Part shown: positions 12,301 through 26,400 of the stretch, piece after piece
Layout of the letters: each line of letters opens with the position of its first letter
Position numbering within the stretch: position 1 is the first letter of the stretch
Assembly: GCF_003254395.2 (NCBI RefSeq)
Contig: NC_037650.1
Span: forward strand, 6,820,071-6,884,070
Direction: 5' to 3'
Length of the DNA stretch: 64,000 nt
Source: Apis mellifera
Lineage: Eukaryota; Arthropoda; Insecta; Hymenoptera; Apidae
Made by a program: the position numbers and the translations under genes
The notes under the pieces: model-generated
What the model was told of the DNA's origin: nothing
The model's database searches: none
What the model saw: the letters and a program-made list of their open reading frames with translations, nothing else

Positions 12301-14881
12301 GATGGTTTCGATCAAATCACCATCCATCGATGGTACAACGTCATCGAGGTTGCAATTTCTGGCACCGATGGTCTCGGAACAACCACAAAGGAGCCACCCT
12401 TGTACGTTTCCTCTGATCTGATCGCGTTATCTGGCTATTAAGCGGCCCGTTAAACGAGCTTTCACGATCATCTTGAGTTCACATCGTCTTCGTGAACGAC
12501 CTTACCCATCATCAGGGGCCGTTTACAACCGATTACGTGCCCGATGATCTCGCGTGATTAAACGTCACACATGCGTGCCGTTAGCAATGAGAAGTAAAAG
12601 ACCGGTTTAAACGATACCATCTCTATCCGTGCGCATAGTTCGATCGTAACGATAGCAAAAAATGTTACAACTAAAATACCCTTCGAGCCAACGTTTATAT
12701 ATCGGTATATAAATTGCCGATTGGTTAAAAATTCTCGTGGAGTCATTAGTCAAGGTCGAAATGAGCGTGGAATCCCATCGAGCATCAAGTGGCATTCCCT
12801 TTCCATTCATGTGTCAACCGTGGAACAGAGAGGGAAAAGAAGAAGGGTATCGGGGGTGAAACTTCAACCACGAGTCGATCCGAGCGAATACGGTGAAACT
12901 TTCGCAATATTGGTCGAAACATTCCCATTCCCCGGATTATTGCCTCCTTGTCCTGTAAACCAGCCCTCCGAAGTAGATCCGGTGACCGACTATACGCGCG
13001 TTTTGTATTCAGAAAGCGCGTCGCGCAACGTGGCATCTGCTCCGCGCCCCTTACCCTTACGTTGTCGAAATATTCCCAATACCTGCCCCCCTTCGCGTGC
13101 CCCTATCCCGTGGAATTGCGAATAATCGCGTCCATTCATCCGTCTCCCGGGAATTTTGCGACAACTTGCGTAAGTGAGAGGAAAAATATAAAAAAAGTGG
13201 AACACGTTCGCGGTAAAGTTCATCGAGGGAGGTTTCGGAATTTATTTTTCCACGATCGAATCCCTTCTCTCGATTAAACAAGAGACAAGAGTTATCGGGC
13301 AGCCCGATTTCTTCAGTGGAATTAATTCGAGCTCGTAGGATATTTCAGACAAGGACGAGGATATTTCAAAGCGCTGAAAAGCTGCCGATACAATGGCGCG
13401 ACCTCGACGTCGAGCCGCTTGTCTCTCCTTCGCGCTGCTAAATAAATTAGACTCAGTCACGCCCAATTGGGGTTCCGTGCACGATTTTTCACGGAAACCG
13501 CTTCCAACGCTTCTTCACAAACACCGTATACACACATACACTCGCGTGCATCGTTCGTTCGCATCACGATATCCCTCCCCCTTCGTATTTTTATTTCTAT
13601 ATCCCGTATTTTTGCGATTTTACATTTATCGGGTATCGTTTACATAATTGCGCATACATGCACGGATCGTATCGAATAAATGGATCTTCCTACCAAGGTA
13701 ATGCGTTCGTGTTTGTAAATTTTTGTTGTTGCGTTCGTATATACACGTATTACACGCATATTTACACGCGGGCGGTATCTACGCGAACGAAAAGGAAACG
13801 GTTCCCGCTATCCGCAAGGGATTTGAGAAATACGCGAATGCATACAGAGCGAACAGTTGCACCGCAAATCCACCGATTGAGCTTTCGTTGAAAGTCTGCT
13901 CGGTTGGAGGAACGGAGCGGAGACGGGCGGTTCCGTTGGCTCAACTATAACGCTAGAAATCTCTCCTTCGGTCCGTTTCACCACCTTTCTCTCCGGGGCG
14001 AATGTAAATTTCGCGCAAACCCTTCGGTAACAGGTTCATTTGTACGGAGGAAACGCAGCAAACCGGGAATAAACGAATAACCGTGAGGATGAAAATCTGT
14101 GTTGCGTCTCGAGCGAGAATTTATTACGTCCAATATCCCCCGGCTTCTTTACGGGAATGAAAACGAGGCCGGCCTTGTCGGCCTGTTTAATCAAGCTGTT
14201 GCTAATTCGAGCTTCTAACACTTTTATCATATCGTGCCCTCTGACTCGATTTGCAAAAAATAAAAGAAGATTAAATCGAAAGCAATAACGCGAAAATTTC
14301 CGCTCCAGAGAGAGCAACGAGACGAGTTTGGAATCGTTTGGGATTAGATCGGTTCGATGTGCCCATGTCGGGGAAATAAAGTGGAATCCAATCGATCATT
14401 ATCCTTAATCCATCGTCTGCGCTACAGAGGAGCGGGAGGAAATCGGTTGTTTGCAGGCCTGCCCGTGGCTTAAGGATTGCAACCAAGGGTTGAGGATGTG
14501 CGGCTCGAGTCTTAGAGGAATGGAGGGTGCGGCTGGTGTAGCATGATCCTCTCTAAGCCAAGGCTAAGAGGCTATTAGTTAGCTCTGCAAGTAGCGACGT
14601 AACCCCAAAGACTAACACGGTACTTACACCTTCGTAGAGATCGCAAGATATTCGACCGACTAGTTTCTCCTATGCACGTTTGCACACGAACACGTGGTAG
14701 GTAGAGGTGGTGAGACCGGCATATTTTCCCGTCCACGCCGGCCAAGATCAACGATAAGAAATTAATATTAAAACAAAGTTTGCGAGCATCGGTTCCTGGT
14801 GTTCGTCCTCCAATTATAGATACAATCAACTGTTCCGAGATTACATGTAAATGAATTCTCAACAGGAGGAACTTGGTCGAA

Positions 14882-14960
14882 AGAAAATTAATTCTGGAGG
14901 AGGGAGGGAAGAAGGGAAGAGGAGAAGGGAGGGGAGGGAGGGAAGAGAAGAAAGAAAATC
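14882..14960 (+). repeat. Polypurine (GGAGGGA-type) tract
   Basis: Nearly 80 bases of almost pure A/G on the plus strand, made of irregular GGGAGG and GAAGA units. Such tracts can form triplex or G-rich structures; no function is shown. Confidence 0.8.
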
Positions 14961-16892
14961 GGAGCGGCAATTCGATGTTGATTCCTTCGCGATTTTTTTC
15001 TTCTTTTTCTTCATTTTCTTCCATTTTTATTTTTATTTTTCGTCTATTTATTTATCATTCTTCTTTCGTAGGTGGAAAATTTAAAAGATCGACTTGGAGG
15101 AGAGAATGTAAATGATAATCAATGGATCAAATTCATAACAATTATTCGCGAGAAGAAATAATATTTCCCCATTCCACTCACGTTTTGCTTGTACAAATTT
15201 GTATGTAAAACATATTCTGACAGGATGAATACTATTACGAATCGACAAACTATCGAGGAGCCATGCATTATGCACAACTCCCGTAGAAGTCCGTCGCAAG
15301 CATCTAATCTCGCCCTTTGACCCCTTTCCCCGCGGCATTTAACCCATATATACCTCTCTCCGTACATCAGGAAATCTCCGCAAAGCCGATTAGTAGTCAG
15401 AGCACGTCCGTTATTAGCCATTCGGTCGGATGTGGTCTAAAACTACCGAAATCAAACTTCCCCCCCTCCTCCAAAACGATCCTCATTGCTGATTTATAGC
15501 AATGACTCGAGCTTATATGGATAGAAATTTTGCCCTTGAAACGAATACTCCCCCACAATTTTGACGCTGAATAACAGAAGAGTTGGAGATTTTCCGTTCA
15601 ATTCATTCGCGAGAAAGAATTTCAAAATTTTTATGCAAAGTAATTCCCCATTTCTGCTTATCAATCATAAAACGGCGCGCGGTAAAAACGGAGCTGGAAG
15701 GCTGGAGAGCGAGAGATTAGAGAAAATTACGAAAATGTGTACGAGCCTAAAACGCGGATTAAATGAAAGAGACCGTCCAATGCAGACATTTCCTAGGCAA
15801 TTATAGCGAGCTCGCGTTCCGTCAAAAATAAGGTCCAAATGGCGCAAAATAAATGCCAGAATGGCTGGCTCGCATGCACCTGCAAATGGATCTGAATTAA
15901 TTAAATTAATGCCCGGCTCGTAGCAATGGTGGGTCATTGGAACCGCGATCGAAACCGTATAGCGTATAAAATGGCACGGTACCCAAGATATAACCCTGGC
16001 TATCTCTTTGTTACGGACCATTGTTATTCCAACTTTTTCCCTGCAACTTTTTCCTTCTCGAAAAATATCAAAAAAAAAAAAAAGAAGAAAACTTTTCGTC
16101 ACTTTTAAACATTTTTGCCGCTTTTCCATCCTTTCGTTAAACTCGAAACGAAAGAATAACCGGATGAATTTTTGTTGGCTGAACTCGTCCGATAAGAGGA
16201 GATAGGAACGAGGATGGCCGGGAATCGATATTTGTTGCCGATTTTCGGCACGTACGGCGACAAATTTTCGGCTCCCCCCCCCCCTTCAAGTTTATTTGCA
16301 AGTGCAACGTTTACCAGGCCTGCGCCGAGAAACTATGATAAGGGGTGAACCGGAAAACGTTAAGTTTAGGAACAAACGCGATCGTAAAAGTTGCACAACT
16401 TGAAGCTACGCTGGCCGACGAAGCGAAAAGCTGGCAGAACTGCTACTAAATATGAATCATAAAAGAAGCATAAAGATAATTGTATGCTAATAGGAGGAGC
16501 GTATGCGCCACGTCGCAGCCCAGAACGGCTCAACATCTACCGTTATTATCTACGTAGCTGCGTTTCACCATCCGCACGACTCTATATTCAACCATTTCTG
16601 TACAATTTCCGTGATACGACGTTGACGCGAGCTAATTCTGTATGATCAAGTATTCCGAAAGCAGTCGTGTCGGAAGAATTGCGAAAATCCTTTTTGTTTT
16701 TATTTCACGGTCTTTAAAAAAGCATTCATTCTTTTTTTTTCTCTTTTTCATTTTACAATTCGTATCCGCTTCCATTTTATTTCAAAAATATATCAGAACG
16801 TTAAGAACTTTTGATTACTTTTATTATTTTCTATAATTGAAAATTTTCTTCGAGAGACTTTCGATATTACTCGAAAACAATCAATAGCCCGC

Positions 16893-16911
16893 AATATATA
16901 TATATATATAT
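16893..16911. repeat. (TA)n microsatellite
   Basis: Uninterrupted TA dinucleotide run in non-coding DNA. Confidence 0.85.
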
Positions 16912-18431
16912 CGTGATAAATCGAAGGAACTTACGATAATTCAAATTTCAACGCGAATTCAACCTCGTTTATTCGAACGATTAATCTCACTGAAACGATT
17001 ATTTCCCGTAACTCTGGAAAATTTCTGCAAAACCGTTCGAACTTCGAAACGAATCCTCGAATTGGTGGTAAAAAGCAAGTGGGAGGAAACAAGCGGAGGA
17101 ATTTATCGCTTTGAAGAAAATGTTCAACTATCCAGGAACAATTTGGGATTCCTTTCTCCTTTCGTAAAGAACAATGGAGAAGCTTGGGATGGAAAAGAAT
17201 GGATAATACAGGGGGCAGGCAGCGAGCGAGAATAATATGTGGAGTGTGGTTTTTCAACGGGCTCGTGAATCGAGAAGCTCGAAGGAAATCAAGAAGGATC
17301 TTCTTGACCGTGTCGCCGACTTTTACAGTCGATCGAGACCCGAGAGCCTTTTACGAGCCTTGACGAGAAAGTACCGTCGCGATGTGTAAACCATGAGCCT
17401 TTTCGACAGTCGCTCCAGCCTTTGAAGCTCTCCTTTTCTTCCGCCCGCTCGAGCTAAGCGAATGGAAAATGGAACAGGCAGCCTTGAAAATCGTATCCCT
17501 TCTCGTCGAGAATACTCGTCGAGAGTGGCTTTTAAACAACTCGGCAGATATTCTCACACTCTCTCTTTCTCTCTTCCATTTATTTCCAGAATAATACGTA
17601 ATTTTTCTTTCTCCAGCCGAAAAAGTAATCCCCCGACGATAACGGTGGTTGGGGTGGTCAATGGTGTAAAGTTTTGGATCGAGTGGAAAGGGAGGGAAGC
17701 AATTATACAGAGTGGAAGGACATTAACAGTTGGATAACAAGCGATCCTTTGTCTCGCCGCAAACGAACGCTTTCCTCCCGCAGGATAAGGAAGCTGCCTA
17801 ATCGAATTTTCCGAAACTTGTTACGAACCGATTTCACCACGGCGTTCCTCCCCCTTGAACGAGAGGGGGGGGAGGCTTGGCGAAATAATCGACCGAGAAT
17901 TGGCAGGCACGAGCAATTAAAGATGAACAATGCAACCGCGACGTCATCATCATACCACGCCACGAAACTCTAATATCAAGGCTGCCCAACCACGTTTGCC
18001 TCCGCTCTCCTGTTCCCGATTCTCTCGGCCCAGAGAGAACTCTTCAAGTTTCCGGGCTTAAGTTTCCGGGCGCAATTTTCGTGTTCCAACCGAAGTGGCA
18101 CGAAGACGGGCCCTCCCCCTCCCTCCCGTTGTAATAAAAGTGAGGCAAAGGGGAAAACTGCCACTTTGTCCTCAAAGCGTGGAGCGGAACGTCACGTGCA
18201 AGCAATAGCCGCAGGCAAGCTTTATAGGGACAAACGAGGCCACTTTAATTTACGAAACTTGCTCGACATGCACGTCCAGAGTACGTTGATTTACTGAACG
18301 GGGGAGGAGAAGAGGAGAGGAAGGGAGGGGGTTAAGCGGAGGCCGATTCGACGGGAAAACCGAATCGACATCGAGGCAGGACATGGAGAAGGGACCACGT
18401 GCGCGGGCCAGCCTACAAAGGGTACCACTCT

Positions 18432-18454
18432 CCTCTCTCTCTCTCTCTCTCTCT
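18432..18454. repeat. (CT)n microsatellite
   Basis: CT/TC dinucleotide run in non-coding DNA. Read on the other strand it is a GAGA tract. Confidence 0.85.
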
Positions 18455-19396
18455 GATCGGAAGCTGTCAATATTTGTCCGTGTCCGGTAACCGAGCGATG
18501 AACCGTAACGTCATCAATTATCTCTTACATACCACCGGTCAAGCCCGACGTCAAATTTCGTCCGTTTCCCGCGCAAACGCGGCCGCCATGCACGCTCCAT
18601 ATAATCCATCTCATCCACGCTCGCTCGCTCACTTCCATTCCGTGTTTCTCTTTCTCTACTTACCTAGCTAGAGGAGGAGCGAGTCGGCTGGCCAGATTTG
18701 AGTAAACCGAATGGAAATTGTCTCTAGACCGCCGAGAACAATAATGAGACCCGGTCGAAATTCCACTTGGGTGGAAATTGCTCGGGCGGAATGTCGAGAG
18801 ACCGGTCCTCCATCGTTGAATCGATACTTGGCCCGTATGATACGAGCGTGTTTCGTTTCCCCGCTCGTGTTCCACGCGTGTTCCAACTGTTCGCTGACTC
18901 GCGCGAATATTCCCCTGGGGGAGGAGGAGATCGAGGAGAAGGAACGAGGAGGACGAGAGAGAGAGAGAGAGAGATCGGGTATTTCGTGGCACGCGATTTA
19001 GAAATGATACGACGAGTATCGACGAGCACACCTGGGACGACTAACGTTTCTTCAACGATGATTTTTTTTTCTTATTTCGCTTGGCGGGATGAGCGTTACA
19101 AAAAAGAAAAAAAAAAAGGCTTCGATCGAAGATTATGCGCGCTCTGTTTACGCGTGTTCTTGAATTACTGTTGAATTTGATCTTGAATTTATTAATAATC
19201 GATGAAAAGTAAAAATGAAATTTGGCTGGTTGGATTTAAAAATAAATGTATTTCTATCTTCGTGGTTTCCAATTCAACAGTATATCGGAATAGAGGAATA
19301 ATCTAAGATCTTTGGTTTAGATCAATCGACACGAATACACGTGCGTTGCTCTAGCTTCTATATTATATGAATTGAAACATCTATTTCGTTATGCCT

Positions 19397-19421
19397 TTTT
19401 TTTTTTATATATATATATATA
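19397..19421. repeat. Poly(T) plus (TA)n microsatellite
   Basis: A T homopolymer followed directly by TA repeats, in non-coding AT-rich DNA. Confidence 0.8.
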
Positions 19422-20328
19422 ATTTACATTTTCGATTTACTTGCTAAATTAACTACACTGTAATTGATGCACAAGCCACGAGCGGACATTAGAATGCTTA
19501 GCAAATAATGGAAAAAAAAGAATATTTCCTCGATATTATTTGGAACATGACATGAGAATTCAATACTAAGGAAAAATGATATAGCACCGATTAAACATCG
19601 TTTTCAACGGTGCTTTGCAACGAAATCACGTCTCAATGTAATTCCGCAAGAGTAATAATACTTAAACAAAAATGAGAGACTAAAGAGATAAGCGTTTGAG
19701 ATAAATATTCATAGAGTCTCGCATCTCGTACGCAACACGTACGTTTTCCTTGCAAATAGTACGATGGTATACTTTTTTTTGGTAAATTTTCATTTAAATG
19801 AAATTCAGTTTCGTCTCGAGCCAATGAAACTGGACAATATCTTTCTCAAAAATAATCCTCGAACATCGAATTGCGATATTGTCAGATATTTTTGTTTGAT
19901 CATTCTTGCCGTAGCTACACATCTCTTTCACTAAGGCGCTCTTTTAACTTCAGGGGAACGATTGGCGCGTTTACAAATTTTCTCGCAATATTTTTTCCTC
20001 GATAAAATATATCTTGATTTCGCTAAAAAGACGAATATTATTAACGCGTCTCAGTCTTTCTTTGAATCCTAAACGATACAAACATTTGTATGAAAAATTC
20101 GTTTAAACAATTTACTCCTTATTTGCGTTTTCCTAAAATAATTTACTAACCCCCGATAGCGTGATCAGCGTAAAATCATTGAAAACTCTCGTTATAATCC
20201 CGTTAATATCGATTCGATAAGGCAGTGGAATATAGAAATTCCTCCCGTGCGTAGATCTTTTGAACGAATCAGCAGCATCGAAACACGACAAATGGAATTA
20301 TCTGTCTCTCTCTCTGTCGACGAACCAC

Positions 20329-20334
20329 TTTATT
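20329..20334 (-). terminator. Candidate poly(A) signal of slowmo
   Basis: TTTATT on the plus strand (AATAAA on the minus strand) lies about 74 bases beyond the slowmo stop codon. It is the nearest canonical signal in the right orientation. Confidence 0.5.
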
Positions 20335-20407
20335 TCATTCACAATCGTTCCATCGAAGATATACCGTAGCGTTAGTTAAAGAGATTGAAGCTAACGTGAT
20401 ATATTAG

Positions 20408-23400
20408 CTACAACTTTGGTATCGATTGAGATGGTGGAGGCACCGTCAAATTTTGAAATTCGTCGAACGATTTTTTCGCCACGTTTTGTATATCTTCCAT
20501 CCCCTGTTTCGTTATGTTCGTGATGTCGTCCAATTGACGACGTGTTTGATTAAACAGATCATCTGTCGATTTCGCGGCGGAGGACGCGATATCTTTCACT
20601 TCCGTTTGGAGTTTCTCGATGACCCATTCCACTGCTTGACGACCCTGAAACGTGAATCGGATGCGAGGACGCATTGTTACCGTGCGAATTGCATCGCACC
20701 TAGTAAGGTATCGCCACTTTGGAATAATAAATAAATCGTTACGAAATCGTTGCACACGAAGATGAACAAATCTGCACGCTCGTCGTATAAATAACGACTT
20801 CGTTCCTCTTTATATGCAACAATTTCATAACGCGTTTCGATAGCAGGATGCAAAATTCAAACTCGAAAACTAGTAATCTTTAAATTGAAACAATATTTTT
20901 CAGGGGTTCTAAACTGGACAATCGTTTACCTTATTCGCGTTTTGTTCGATCGTCATCGTCAGTAACCTCTCTAAATGATCTATGAGCGGTACCCCTTGGA
21001 TAGAAATGACCGCCTGTTGTGTTAAAAGCGTTGTCTCCGGATTCTCCGGATGCGGCGTATACGTGACCACCTCACCGACCGAAACGTGCTTGCCCAAGCT
21101 TATCTGGAAGCAAAAGAAAAAAATTATGCGAAAATGGGAAGAAAATTTCTCGCAATTCTTGTCATTAGAAACTGCTGGAACTCTCTTATTTTTAAGCTAC
21201 GTGTGTTTCTCTCGTACTTTTCTATCGCGTGTCGTCGTACGACTCCACGGGGTTAACAACCTTCCACGGGCGGAAGGTTGGCGAGCATTATCGAGATAAA
21301 ACGTTTCCGCGAAAGTGACGGCGTTGCCTTGAATAATCGATGCCAACGAAATAAAGGCTACGAGGGGAGGGAGGGCTATGCGCTCGTGATGCTCCTTGTC
21401 GCGGAACAAAATCGATGCACCGTTTGACCATTTACCCGACATTGTATTCCAAGTCGTTTAAAGTCTTCGTTATCCCGTTCACCGATCGTTAAATAAAACA
21501 TTCCCCACGTTCTCGAATTATTCAAAAGACAACCTCTCTCTCTCTTTCTCTCTCCCTTTCTCATTCTTTCACGTGAATTTCACGTTGAAATTGTAACGAC
21601 TCCTCGCAACAATTCCACGAGCTTTGATCAAATTTTAAAACGCACGTGCAACGTGAACGAATGATAGCGCGGATGCATAATAAATGGTCACAATTTCACG
21701 GTGGCCACGTTACGTATCGTTGGCGCGCAACATGCAATTGTGCATTCTCCACCTGCTTACTGCCAACCGAGACCGATAAAATACTCGAGCTATCCGCTCT
21801 TGTTTTCATCTCGCCAAGAGATTATTATATTACTTGGATCTTCAAATGAATTTTCGGAAAGAAAGAAAGAAACTTTTAATTTTAAATAGGCAGAAAGGGG
21901 AGGGAGGAAAAAGTCTTTGCAAAAAGGAAAAAAGAAATTCCTACACCGTGTAATCAACAACGATATTCTGGAAACAACAACGGTGGAGAGCAACCAAGGG
22001 CCAAAAGAATCAAAGAGGAGAGGTTCAACGAGATATTCGCGTGTCGTAACGTTTCGCTCGTTGGCGGGGACGATGAACACGTGTGGGGGGAGGGGAGTGG
22101 GTGCAACAACAATGATACGCCCGCCACTTGGAAAATTACATCATTATGAGTCGCGTACGGACTCGTTCGCGGCACCGCGGCACGAACCGCTGCGGCCGCG
22201 AAGCTGGAACAATTGAATCGCGGGGGTGCAATACGTTTCACGGGGGAATTAACGCCCGCGGCACATTGTGGATCCGCGTTGATCGAGATAGAGAGGCTTC
22301 CATACCCTCCATCCATACCCTCCGCCATATTGGCAATCAGTGAAGTCGACTGTGTTACTACACACCATCCTCCCCCCTTCCAAGCCTGCAGCAACCCCTC
22401 CACCCCGTCTTACGGCCTCATCACCCCGGCACAATCGGAAGAGGTCAAAAAATTAACGCCTCGCTTCAACCGGCGTTTCATCAATTACGCGCGGATCGAG
22501 GTTTAGGGAAAATGCGGATGGTTTAATTCGTCAGCCATTGGGGAATCGCTATTGAGGCGCGTTCAACGCTGTCGAATGCAGTTCTTTGTTCCCTCCATGT
22601 CGATAGAATCTCTATTGACGTTACACGACCGTTACGTCTGCTTGTCTCGATTCTTTGTTCTTTTTTTTTTTTAGCTCGCTCTTTTCATTCAGTTCGTTAT
22701 TTACTTAAAAATACGGACGATTGTATAATGAGAAAAATAAACATCGAGGATAATTTTTTTTTTCCTTTATTTCTTTTTTCTTTTTTCTTTTTGTTTTTAA
22801 TTCCGGTGAAAAGTTAGTTGCAAAAAAAAAAAAAAAAAAAAGAAAGGAAAAAACTCGGTTCGTTTGGCCGAGTTTTAAAGTTTTTCGGCCGAGAGAAGGT
22901 ACGATTTTCAAAGCTCGTTGAACGAGACACGAAGTAATTTTCTCGCAGAAGCTACGTGAATGATGTAAATAGGATTCTTTTCAGTGTAAATAATTAGCAC
23001 TTCGCGTTCTTTATCATTTAAACGTTTCGAGAACATTGGTTCTTTCCCGGGGAAGGAGGCCTCGAGTGTATAGAGAAGGAAATAAAGAAAGAAGAAATAA
23101 AGAAGATGGAAGAGGGTGTAATTGGAGGGACGGATGGTTTCATTGTAGCTTTCGTAACGAGCAACATTGAACGTGATAAGGACGCGTTTTTAAGCGCGGT
23201 AACGAGAGCGTGGCTCGCTTTACGCGAAACTGAGAATCACCGTGATTAGACGTCAAATGAAAAAAAACATCCTCCGTCTCCTTTATTTCTCCCAAGAATC
23301 AAAAGAAAAAGCTTCGAGATCATAATTGAAAAAAAAAAGAAAGAAAGAAAGGAAGAAAAGAAAAGACAAAAAAAGAAGACAAACGTTAATAATAAATTTA

Positions 23401-26400
23401 TCATCTTCGTTACTTCATAATCGTAGCGTTAAAACTTCGTATAAAATATAATTCTCCGACTCCAAGTTTACTCGAGAATAAAAATCCGCTTCGAGTTCAC
23501 CCGAGAATCTTCGAAACGCCTTCGACTCTTTCTCCTCAACGTCGAGATAAATCCCTTTTCCACGGGGAGGCATCGAGAGAAGAACTTTGTCCGCGAGATA
23601 GCCAATCTATCCCTTTCCCCCCTCTTTTTCGCCACAACGAACAACGCAATCATCCTTCGTTGTGTGTCGTCGAAATGTGTTCAGAAAAAAAAAAAAGCAA
23701 GATGCATCGTTCGTATCGGTCGTGAAAAAAAAAACTGAAGATGAGAAAAGAAGGAGGATAGGAAGAAAAAAGGGGGAGAAAAAAAAAAATAGAAGGAAGA
23801 CACGTGGAAAAGGTAAACTGGGTGGCGCGCGATTTAATCCTATCAAGCGACGAACGATCGATCCCTCTTCCGGTTCTGGCGTCAACGACGAAGTAATTAA
23901 TTTTCACTTTTTTTCGCCACGGCCAGCCTGCAGAGAGTAGGACGAAAAGCGTACATCGTCGATCCTGTCTCTACTCAACCCCTTCCCCCCCGCCCCCCCC
24001 TCCCGATCTAGCGCATCGGTTAATTGAAATTTTTTTCATCAGCCGCGCGTCGAAACCGATGTTTGCCAATCCCTCGGTCTCCGTGGCAAGCACGGCGTTT
24101 GCTTTTCATTTACCGCGGCATTGCGGTACGGTCACGTTTAGCAGCGCAGTTAGGGGTGAAAGTCGTTAACTAAAATCAAGACCGCGGTATAAAGAAAGGG
24201 ATATACACTCGAGGCACGTGGCCCCGCAAAATTCAACGTAATCCTAATCACGGATAAAAAAAACTTCCCCTCTTATCGAGTAGAACTTTTGCTTAGCATT
24301 TTCATTTCCTTCGATTTCCTTTTTTTTTTTCAACTCGGGAGATTAAAAAAAACAGAGATTACGTTTTCGTTTCCAAATTCGTAACGCAGGAAAAAAAAAA
24401 GGAAAAGAAGTAAAAAATTTTCTTTCAAACTTCTTCTTCTTTTTCTAAAGGAATTAAATTAGAGAAGAGTGGTACAAGCTATCGATCGTTTTCCAATTTC
24501 AAAAATTCTCGACGATTCAACATTTTTCGGTCGATATAAGGGAGGAAGGGAGAGTGAAAGGGAGAGACCCGAAGTTGGTTCGAGAAGGGTGGTTATAGGC
24601 CGTTCTTCACCGCGCACTCGCGAGTAATTAGCATCGCCGCATAATTGAGAGGACTTGACAGATCCGGGTGGAGGCAGCATTGTTCGAGGTATTCGAAGGT
24701 ATTCGATCGGGCTCGAGAGGGTGGCACGGCCGGAAGTCGAAATCTGTAGGTAGGACGCAACGTCGGAAACTGGATCGACCTCCGAATAGAGTTCGTGCCT
24801 CGGGCTTTCTCCGCTGCACGATAATCGCCGATTTCAGCGGATTTTGGCCAGATTGGGAATCGTGTGCTGACAAATCCGTATTAGATCATGTAAACGGGGG
24901 CTTCCAGTCATCTGATTCCACAGTTGGATGGATACGCGCGGTTTCATCCTACGTTCAATTCAATTACTTGTTTCCACGTCTATGTACATTTCTGAACAAA
25001 CAAGAGTCCATATCCCTAGCCCGAATCGATACTCACCGCAAGCTTATGAAACATTCGGAAGAGTAACGAGCGCAAAATTTATATTAAACACGTACATGTC
25101 GAGTTGATTTCGACGGACAAATTAAATAAAAGTAGACGCAAATTTATCAAAAATATCTATCTAATATACGTATATACAGTAACGTAGCAACATGTGTCGA
25201 TGTGTAAAGCAATAGCGCTGTCTTGCCGTCTGATATAAAATTTTTACAAAGTGACAAAGTATCCTCGAAAACGTGTACACACGCGATACGCATTTTCATT
25301 TCCCGTGCCTTAATCCATCCACTGTCGCGAGATGGATCATTAATATCCATTCTCGAAAACTTTCCCGACGAAACTGGTGGTGGCGGATCATCTCGGCGGG
25401 AAATATTTCGATGAGGGTGTCGCGTGACAACGCACACCCGGCACACAGAGTTCAGAGGGATTAAGGGGCTTCAAGTTGAAGCGTGTGTACAAGGGAGCAC
25501 AGCTTTTCGCGCGAAAATACTACTCTAACAGTTAATCATTTTTCATTAACTTGGCCCACCCCCTCCCCTTTTTCTCTCCTCCTCCCCATATTTCAATTTT
25601 CGATTCGAAAAAAGCTGGCAGCGGCAAAATATATCCGTATAAAAGTACGTAAATGTTATTCCACGAATACGAGGATTTTTACCCGTGCGATTTGTTGTCT
25701 TTTATGATTTAGAGATTCCGCGTGTACAATAATTCAGTCGCACGGCGCACGGCATTCGGTCAGCGCAATCCAAACGCGACCCCCTCGAGATCTCCATCAG
25801 AAAAATCCACGGGGAGTCTATGAGCGGTGCTAGGATACATAACCGATACACGAGTTATTAATTCCCGTCCGATCTCCCCTTTGATACTCGCCCTCCCTCC
25901 CCCAATCGCCGTCATCGATACACTTGTGTCTCTCGTGTCTTGGATTTTCGCGCTCGCACGCATGGAAATTCGTGGCAGGGCGAAGGAAGGATCGTTAGAG
26001 AGAATGCACGAGTTGTCGCCGGTAAAATATTGTTCCGGCTTCCTTCGTGTCCGGCAACGGAATATCGCGGTAAACGCGCGAGAACGGAGATATTCTATTC
26101 TACCAGAGATTCGATTGATCTATCGCCTTCTACTTTCGACCACGAGAAGTGGAACGTATACGAAGTACGAAGTATTTTAGTGCTACTTGTACGGATTCGT
26201 GAAGCGAAATATCTTTTCCTATCTTTTCCAGACACCCTTACGTTCCATCAATTTTTAACCAACTCTATAATAACTGAGGGATTATAACTTTGGGAAATAA
26301 TAGAGGATACTTATCAGTTTTGATGTCGGAAAAATGTGTCAGGTAGAGAATACTGTGTACGATGAACGAGTATGTAATCGATATCAAAGATCTCTCGAGA

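Larger units (their letters stand above)
9346..20250. other. Long non-coding stretch
   Basis: No supported gene. AT-rich at 9.4-10.6 kb and 19.2-20.3 kb, GC-richer and CpG-replete between. The longest frames (148 codons on the minus strand at 10591-11037, 154 on the minus strand at 15665-16129) show no domain and no splice context. Polypurine tracts at 14880-14960 and 18300-18330 and CT/GA and TA microsatellites are the main visible structures. Confidence 0.5.
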